From Chiridota heheva (taxonomy: Eukaryota; Echinodermata; Holothuroidea; Apodida; Chiridotidae), in the NCBI GenBank assembly GCA_020152595.1, contig JAIGNY010003250.1, positions 889,001-953,000 on the forward strand: a stretch of 64,000 bases of DNA, read 5' to 3'. Both the position numbers and the translations under genes were made by a program. The notes under the pieces are model-generated. The model was not told the DNA's origin, did not search any database, and saw only the letters and a list, made by a program, of their open reading frames with translations. Position 1 is the first letter of the stretch. Each line of letters begins with the position of its first letter. Shown here piece after piece: positions 57,641 to 64,000 of the stretch.

Positions 57641-58718
57641 TTGACTGTGTGGCTTCTATCCACGAATCCCTTGTGTCGCAGGGTTTTTCGGAGGCAGCTG
57701 CCCAAATGGTAGCTGAAAGCCGGAGGTCTTCCACTTTGAGAATGTATGCTTCCAGACTCGGAATGTTCCGAGACTGGTGCCAGGATAGATCGGTTTCTTT
57801 TCTCCGCATATGGCGCCTCTTGGTGTGGAGGTCTTCCACTTTGAGAATGTATGCTTCCAGACTCGGAATGTTCCGAGACTGGTGCCAGGATAGATCGGTT
57901 TCTCCGCGTATGGCGCCTCTTGGTGACATAGCGGATTTTTTGTTGGTTTAGTTTAACCTGAATAAATCCATCAATACAGTCAAGGGGTTCAGGACAGCCA
58001 TAGCAGCTATTGCCCGGGGCTTTCTAGATGGATGGCTGGACCGTCACTGACGCACAACCTCTGGAAAGATTGATTAAAGGAATGTTCTTACAAAGACCTT
58101 CAGTTCGGAACCTCACTCCCCCTTGGGATATGCAGGTGCTTCTCGAGACATTAGCCTGGGCTCAGTTTAAGCCTTTGCCAGAATGTCAACTCAAGGAACT
58201 GACGATTAAAACGGTATTTTTACCCTCCCTTGAATCGGGGGGCATTTGACTCACGCCTGACCTGGCCTTTTTAGCCAAGAATCAAACATTAGAGTTTTTA
58301 CCAGAACCTATTTTCGCTTGCTATGTTTTCTGACATGGCAGAGGACAAGGCCTGGTGCCCCGTTCGATGTCTCTAACACTATATTAAACGTACGCAATCC
58401 TTTCGGAATGACGTCACTGCCTTATTCGTGTCCTTACAAAATCCACATCGCGCTGTCTCGCGTGATACGATTTCACGTTGGATTCTTCAGGCAATCACGT
58501 ACAATAAATCCGCGTTATTCACGGAACGTTTGGTTAAGGCACATCGGGTAGCTACATCAATTGTGCTTTTTGGTGGGGTTCCCCTCGACGAGATTCTTCA
58601 TGCTGCGGTATGGAAAACACCAGCCACGTTTGTCTTCGCATATCTAAAGGATATACCAGACTATCAAGGCGGAGTTGCAAGGGTCGTTCTTTTAAGAGGA
58701 GGACCACCCCTTTCTTGA
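57640..58718 (+). pseudogene. DIRS tyrosine recombinase remnant
   Basis: The core-binding part reads QGFSEAAAQMVAESRRSSTL, then YASRLGMFRDWCQDRSVS, then PLGDIADFLL. The catalytic part is scattered over frames: LAFLAKNQTLEFLPEP, AVSRDTISRWILQAI, LVKAHRVATS, then LDEILHAAVWKTPATFVFAY. This is the DIRS recombinase that inserts the circular DNA. The Arg of the SGRR box appears replaced (ESGGI at about 58237) and a TAA interrupts the following segment, so it is inactive as read. Confidence 0.83.
57724..57920 (+). repeat. 105-bp in-frame tandem duplication in the recombinase
   Basis: AGGTCTTCCACTTTGAGAAT starts at 57724 and again at 57829. Each copy encodes SSTLRMYASRLGMFRDWCQD. The unit is 35 codons, so the main frame is kept. 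The first copy's 3' part has small differences after CGGTTTCT. Confidence 0.95.
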
Positions 58719-59485
58719 GGTGAATATTCTCGTGTTCAATTATTCACATTCTCTCGTTCTGTTAGAGTAATATTACATTTAATTTCTTAACGTATTAATT
58801 GGGGAGGGGGAAGCAATCATGAGAGGTATTTTTGATGAGAGGTAACCGGAAGTATGTTGTAGCACAAAACCCCACAGTGTGGGGTTCATGGCCCCTAACA
58901 AATTTTGGCCACTGTTCTGGCACGTTAATTTCATTTCTTTTTACTAACGATAAATTTTGGCCATTGTTTAGGACCTTTTTATTTTGTTTATTCCTACAAA
59001 CGAAACTCTGCCGTTGTTTTGGCGATTGTTCTTTCGTTGTTTTATTAACGTAATTTTGCTGATCTTTGGCACCTGTTATTTCGTTTATGTTTTACTAACA
59101 CAGTTTTGCCGGTTCTGCCAGCTTCTGCTTAGTTTTCCTTACAGACGGTTTGATCCCTAAACCGCTCTGGTCCTCTGACGAACCTTGTGAGTTTTCGTCT
59201 TGGCGTTTTGAGTGTTGTTTACAGTTTGATTCTGTTCACTAACGGATTATGTTTGCATGTTTTCGCAGATGATTAACCTTTGTCCTGTATTATTTTTGCC
59301 TCGGTTATTCTTAACAGAGTGCTCTCTATTCTCTTGTCATAATTAGCAGTGGGTTACTATTTTTGTTAGTTCCTATTCGGAGGTCTTTTGTCCTTTAAGC
59401 AGGATAAGACTAGTGCGAGTTTTAGTACTAGCCTTTAGAAAATTGTGCTGTGACCTGAAGTCCTTCCCTTCCTATCCCCGTTGCA
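58719..59485. other. DIRS region between recombinase and internal complementary region
   Basis: T-rich noncoding sequence with a loose repeat of CTAACAAATTTTGGCCACTG-like units at about 58895-59100. No ORF. Confidence 0.55.
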
Positions 59486-59600
59486 ATCTGTTTGCACATT
59501 TATAGCATGGAAGGTAAGGTATAACTAGAAGTAAATTTAACCCGCTAAGCGTAGCGGGGATATTTACGAGAGTTATTCTTACCTTCCATGCATCCCGGCC
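59486..59600. repeat. DIRS internal complementary region
   Basis: TTTATAGCATGGAAGGTAAG (59500-59519) is the inverse complement of the left outer terminus. After CCCGCTAAGCGTAGCGGGG comes ATATTTACGAGAGTTATTCT then TACCTTCCATG, the inverse complement of the outer right end. The segment therefore links both ends as in a circle junction. Confidence 0.8.
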
Positions 59601-59635
59601 CGCCTCTTCTCTCGTTCAGGCCTCGGTGGAATGTT

Positions 59636-59803
59636 AAGTGAGGGTTAGTAGAGGTAATATGGAGGTTAGGACTGGTAACTACATTTTTAAGGTCGGTTAG
59701 AAGTGCGTTAGAATCAGGCCATGTGACCAGATTGCATATTTATAGCATGGAAGATAAGTATAACTCTCGTAAATATCCCCACTACGCTTAGCGGGGTAAA
59801 TTT
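59636..59803 (-). repeat. DIRS right inverted terminal repeat and edge
   Basis: Inverse complement of the left repeat, followed by CGTAAATATCCCCACTACGC + TTAGCGGGG, also present in inverse form in the internal complementary region. The outer edge is near GTAAATTT at 59803. Confidence 0.85.
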
Positions 59804-60587
59804 GTAGCTCAGTTTGGGGTGAAGAGGTACCACCTGGGGTTTTTTTCAGGATGGGTCAAGTTCAACAAGTTTCTTGATAATGGACTCTCATACTATTATT
59901 ACAAAATGCTGGACATCTTGTTTTTAAGTCGTGACTATTTGACAAACTAATCATATATTTAACCTTTAGTAAATCGACAAGCGAATCTTTGAAAATCATA
60001 CAAAAAATATTGCAGGCTAAGTGTTCTTGCAAAATAAACAAGTTATTACTGGATAGTACATAACTTATGTGATCGCAGGTCACTGATCTGCGTTAACACA
60101 CGATTTTGATAGTGTCATGCATAGGTGGATCTGATCACCTGCTCTGGAACCACCCTTCCCTCACTACTGTATGATCAAGATAAAGTGATGGCGATCAGAT
60201 CCAGTGAGCATCCTCACAGTAGAAATTCAGCAGATCAGATCACTAGCAGATCTGATCGCAGGCTTTTATTCAAGTGAGAACACAGTCTTAGATCACATGA
60301 TCAGCGTGATGGCATGCAAGTGATATGTGTGGAAACTTATGTTTAAACTCCCAAGCTTTTGTATCTGTTACAGTAACTGAGACCGTTGATCACAGCAGGG
60401 TTTACAGGTGTGGAAAATTTAATGAAGTGTATTTAAAGGTATCTGGACATTTAGAATCATTTATAAACAATCATAGTAAATATGGCAGGTAATATTTTTC
60501 CAACAACACTATCATTTTGAATATTTCTGAAATTGTATGGACATATTACATATGTCATCAAAAGGAAAAGGGAAGATATGTCATATA
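59804..60587. other. Intronic stretch with a dense GATC cluster
   Basis: Unique sequence. Between about 60070 and 60305 the tetramer GATC occurs about fourteen times, including GATCAGATCACTAGCAGATCTGATC with 9-bp inverted arms. No gene. Confidence 0.65.
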
Positions 60588-63500
60588 TAGTGCACCTGAG
60601 AGTGACTGCCTTCATATATAGTGCACCAGAAAGTGATTGCCTTCATATATGGTGCACCTGAGAGTGATTGCTTTCATATATAGTGCACCAGAGAGTGATT
60701 GCTTCCATATATACTGCACCAGGAAATGATTCCTTCATATATAGTGCACCAGCGAGTGATTGCCTTCATATATAGTGCACCAGATAGTGATTGCCTTCAT
60801 ATATAGTGCACCAGAGAGTGACTGCCTTCATATATAGTGCACCAGAGAGTGATTGCTTTCATATATTGTGCACCAGAGAGTGATTGCTTTCATATATACT
60901 GCACCAGAGAGTGATTGCTTTCATATATTGTGCACCAGAGAGTGATTGCTTTCATATATACTGCACCAGAGGGTGATTGCTTTCATATAAACTGCACCAG
61001 AGAGTGATTGCCTTCATATATTGTGCACCAGAGAGTGATTGCTTTCATATATACTGCACCAGAGGGTGATTGCTTTTATATATACTGCACCAGAGAGTGA
61101 TTGCTTTCATATATTGTGCACCAGAGAGTGATTGGCTTCATATATACTGCACCAGAGAGTGATTGCTTTCATATATTGTGCACCAGAGAGTGATTGCTTT
61201 CATATATACTGCACCAGAGGGTGATTGCTTTCATATATAGTGCACCAGAGAGTGATTGCCTTCATATATTGTGCACCAGAGAGTGATTGCTTTCATATTG
61301 CTGCTCCAGAAAGTGATTGTCTTCATATATATTGCACCAGAGAGTGATTGCTTTTATATATACTGCACCAGAGAGTGATTGCTTTCATATATACTGCACC
61401 AGAGAGTGATTGCTTTCATATATTGTGCACCAGAGAGTGATTGCTTTCATATATACTGCACCAGAGGGTGATTGCTTTCATATATACTGCACCAGAGAGT
61501 AATTGCTTTCATATATACTGCACCAGAGAGTGATTGCCTTCATATATAGTACACCAGAGAGTGATTGTCTTCATATATATTGCACCAGAGAGTGATTGCT
61601 TTCATATATAGTGCACCAGAGAGTGATTGCCTTCATATATAGTACACCAGAGAGTGATTGCTTTCATATACATGTATTGTGCACCAGAGAGTGATTGCCT
61701 TCATATATTGTGCACCAGAGAGTGATTGCTTTCATATATACTGCACCAGAGGGTGATTGCTTTTATATATACTGCACCAGAGAGTGATTGCTTTCATATA
61801 TTGTGCACCAGAGAGTGATTGGCTTCATATATACTGCACCAGAGAGTGATTGCTTTCATATATTGTGCACCAGAGAGTGATTGCTTTCATATATACTGCA
61901 CCAGAGGGTGATTGCTTTCATATATAGTGCACCAGAGAGTGATTGCCTTCATATATTGTGCACCAGAGAGTGATTGCTTTCATATTGCTGCTCCAGAAAG
62001 TGATTGTCTTCATATATATTGCACCAGAGAGTGATTGCTTTTATATATACTGCACCAGAGAGTGATTGCTTTCATATATACTGCACCAGAGAGTGATTGC
62101 TTTCATATATTGTGCACCAGAGAGTGATTGCTTTCATATATACTGCACCAGAGGGTGATTGCTTTCATATATACTGCACCAGAGAGTAATTGCTTTCATA
62201 TATACTGCACCAGAGAGTGATTGCCTTCATATATAGTACACCAGAGAGTGATTGTCTTCATATATATTGCACCAGAGAGTGATTGCTTTCATATATAGTG
62301 CACCAGAGAGTGATTGCCTTCATATATAGTACACCAGAGAGTGATTGCTTTCATATACATGTATTGTGCACCAGAGAGTGATTGCCTTCATATATAGTGC
62401 AACAGAGAGTGATTGCCTTCATATATAGTGCACTAGAGAGTTATTGTTTTCATATATAGTGCACCAGAGAGTGATTGCTTTCATATATAGTGCACCAGAG
62501 AGTGATTGCTTTCATATATAGTGCACCAGACAGTGATTGCTTTCATATAGAGTACACCAGAGAGTGATTGCCTTCATATATAGTACACCAGAGAGTGGTT
62601 GCTTTCATATATAGTCCACCAGAGAGTGATTGGCTTTATATATAGTGCACCAGACAGTGATTGCTTTCATATATAGTGCACCAGACAGTGATTGCTTTCA
62701 TATAGAGTACACCAGAGAGTGATTGCCTTCATATATAGTACACCAGAGAGTGGTTGCTTTTATATATACTGCACCAGATAATGATTGGCTTCATATATAG
62801 AACACCAGAGAGTGATTGGCTTCCTATATAGTCCACCAGAGAGTGATTGGCTTCATATATAGTGCCCCAGAGAATGATTGCCTTTATATATAGTACACCA
62901 GAGAATGATTGCCTTCATATATAGTACACCAGAGAGTGGTTGCTTTCATATATAGTCCACCAGAGAATGATTGCCTTCATATATAGTACACCAGAGAGTG
63001 GTTGCTTTCATATATAGTGCACCAGAGAGTGATTGTCTTCAGATATAGTGCAACAGAGAGTGATTGCCTTCATATATAGTGCACTAGAGAGTTATTGCCT
63101 TCATATATAGTGCACCAGAGAGTGATTGCTTTCATATATAGTCCACCAGAGGGTGATTGGCTTCATATATAGTGCACCAGACAGTGATTGCTTTCATATA
63201 GAGTACACCAGAGAGTGATTGCCTTCATATATAGTACACCAGAGAGTGGTTGCTTTCATATATACTGCACCAGATAATGATTGGCTTCATATATAGAACA
63301 CCAGAGAGTGATTGGCTTCCTATATAGTCCACCAGAGAGTGATTGGCTTCATATATAGTGCACCAGAGAGTGATTGCCTTTATATATAGTACACCAGAGA
63401 ATGATTGCCTTCATATATAGTACTCCAGAGAGTGGTTGCTTTCATATATAGTCCACCAGAGAATGATTGCCTTCATATATAGTACACCAGAGAGTGGTTG

Positions 63501-63725
63501 CTTTCATATATAGTGCACCAGATAGTGATTGGCTTCATATATAGTGCACCAGAGAGTGATTGCTTTCATATATAGTGCACCAGAGAGTGATTGCCTTCAT
63601 ATATAGTGCACCAAGCTGAGAGTGATTGCCTTCATATATAGTGCACCAGAAAGTGATTGCCTTCATATATAGTGCACCAGAAAGTGATTGCCTTCATATA
63701 TAGTGCACCTGAGAGTGATTGCCAG
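60588..63725. repeat. 31-bp satellite, about 100 copies, with higher-order repeats
   Basis: The unit TTGCTTTCATATATACTGCA + CCAGAGAGTGA. Variants (TAGTGCACC, TTGTGCACC, TAGTACACC, TAGTCCACC) are arranged in blocks. A segment starting near 61005 is repeated at +687 bp: GGGTGATTGCTTTTATATAT at 61064 and 61751, CATGTATTGT at 61671 and 62358, CATATTGCTGCTCC at 61294 and 61981. A second level repeats at 496 bp near 62650 and 63150 (TATAGAGTAC at 62701 and 63197). Confidence 0.97.
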
Positions 63726-64000
63726 GCATTAAAGCAATATTCCCATGAAATTTCATTTTCATATATATGATAGAGGACTATTAAAAAAACAATTTGGTGT
63801 TAAATCATGTTGATATCATATTCCATTTAGGAGTTATTGCATTTCAAAGACTACATGAGTGTGTTGAAAAGTGACCTTACAGTGTACTGTAACAGTGTGA
63901 TGTCATAATGGCAAATCCAAGAGAAGTGTTGTGTATTTCTTTGAAAATTAAGTGCCTCTTCCTAAATTGCCAGAACCAATTTTTGTTTCTTTATTGAGAT
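63726..64000. other. Sequence after the satellite
   Basis: Unique AT-rich sequence to the window end, resembling ordinary intron. No exon with EVI5 resemblance seen. Confidence 0.5.

Larger units (their letters stand above)
53391..59803 (+). mobile_element. DIRS-like tyrosine-recombinase retrotransposon, degraded
   Basis: About 6.4 kb bounded by long inverted terminal repeats (53391-53522 and 59636-59767). An internal complementary region near the right end (about 59490-59600) carries matches to the outer edges of both ends, joined through CCCGCTAAGCGTAGCGGG. Coding remnants in order are reverse transcriptase, RNase H and tyrosine recombinase, all on +. This architecture is diagnostic of DIRS elements, which integrate through a circular intermediate by recombination and make no target-site duplication. 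The gag ORF is not recognisable. Several stops and frameshifts show the copy is inactive as written. Confidence 0.87.

Noticed and set aside
53391-59803. LTR retrotransposon or retrovirus
   Set aside because: The ends are inverted, not direct repeats. The coding order ends in a tyrosine recombinase, and there is no integrase or protease pattern.

Overview
The window is eukaryotic, AT-rich and almost entirely intronic or repetitive. The only host gene I can support is an EVI5-type TBC/Rab-GAP gene on the + strand. Five exons are clear (958-1055, 6266-6326, 8665-8889, 51849-52001, 53217-53363) and one 54-nt exon is possible (40234-40287). They encode the end of the TBC domain and the start of the long coiled coil. 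All joints keep frame. The gene enters from the left and probably leaves to the right. Intron length, a Jockey/I-like LINE with a gag-type ORF1, a DIRS-like tyrosine-recombinase retrotransposon, many small TTAA-type inverted-repeat elements and abundant minisatellites suggest a marine invertebrate animal. An echinoderm is my guess, at low confidence. There are no bacterial-style operons, rRNA genes or CRISPR arrays.

Layout. 1-466 is an 80-bp satellite. 958-8889 holds the first three exons, with a LINE 3' fragment (minus strand, 2025-2690), tRNA-like SINE pieces, 30-bp and 23-bp minisatellites and a chain of inverted-repeat elements. 8906-9756 is a 57-bp minisatellite beginning 16 nt after an exon. 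12107-21009 is one roughly 8.9-kb insertion containing two head-to-tail LINE copies inside a single pair of 14-bp direct repeats. 21024-51848 is a very long intron with more than ten tandem arrays (86, 26, 27, 18, about 37, 26 and 20 bp units and TATG microsatellites) and many dispersed families, several present two to four times within the window. 51849-53363 holds two further coiled-coil exons. 53391-59803 is a DIRS-like element with inverted terminal repeats, an internal complementary region, and remnants of reverse transcriptase, RNase H and tyrosine recombinase. 60588-63725 is a 31-bp satellite with higher-order repeats.

How it fits together. The host exons total under 1 kb. The rest is transposon and tandem-repeat growth inside one gene's introns. 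The most informative structures are the tandem LINE dimer with its target-site duplication and a nearby paralogous empty site, the complete DIRS end architecture, the higher-order satellite, and a CpG-rich minisatellite grown from inside a small inverted-repeat element. The two LINE copies differ mostly by single-base indels, with few substitutions. That pattern suggests long-read consensus errors, so retrotransposon frameshifts here should not be taken as real without read support.
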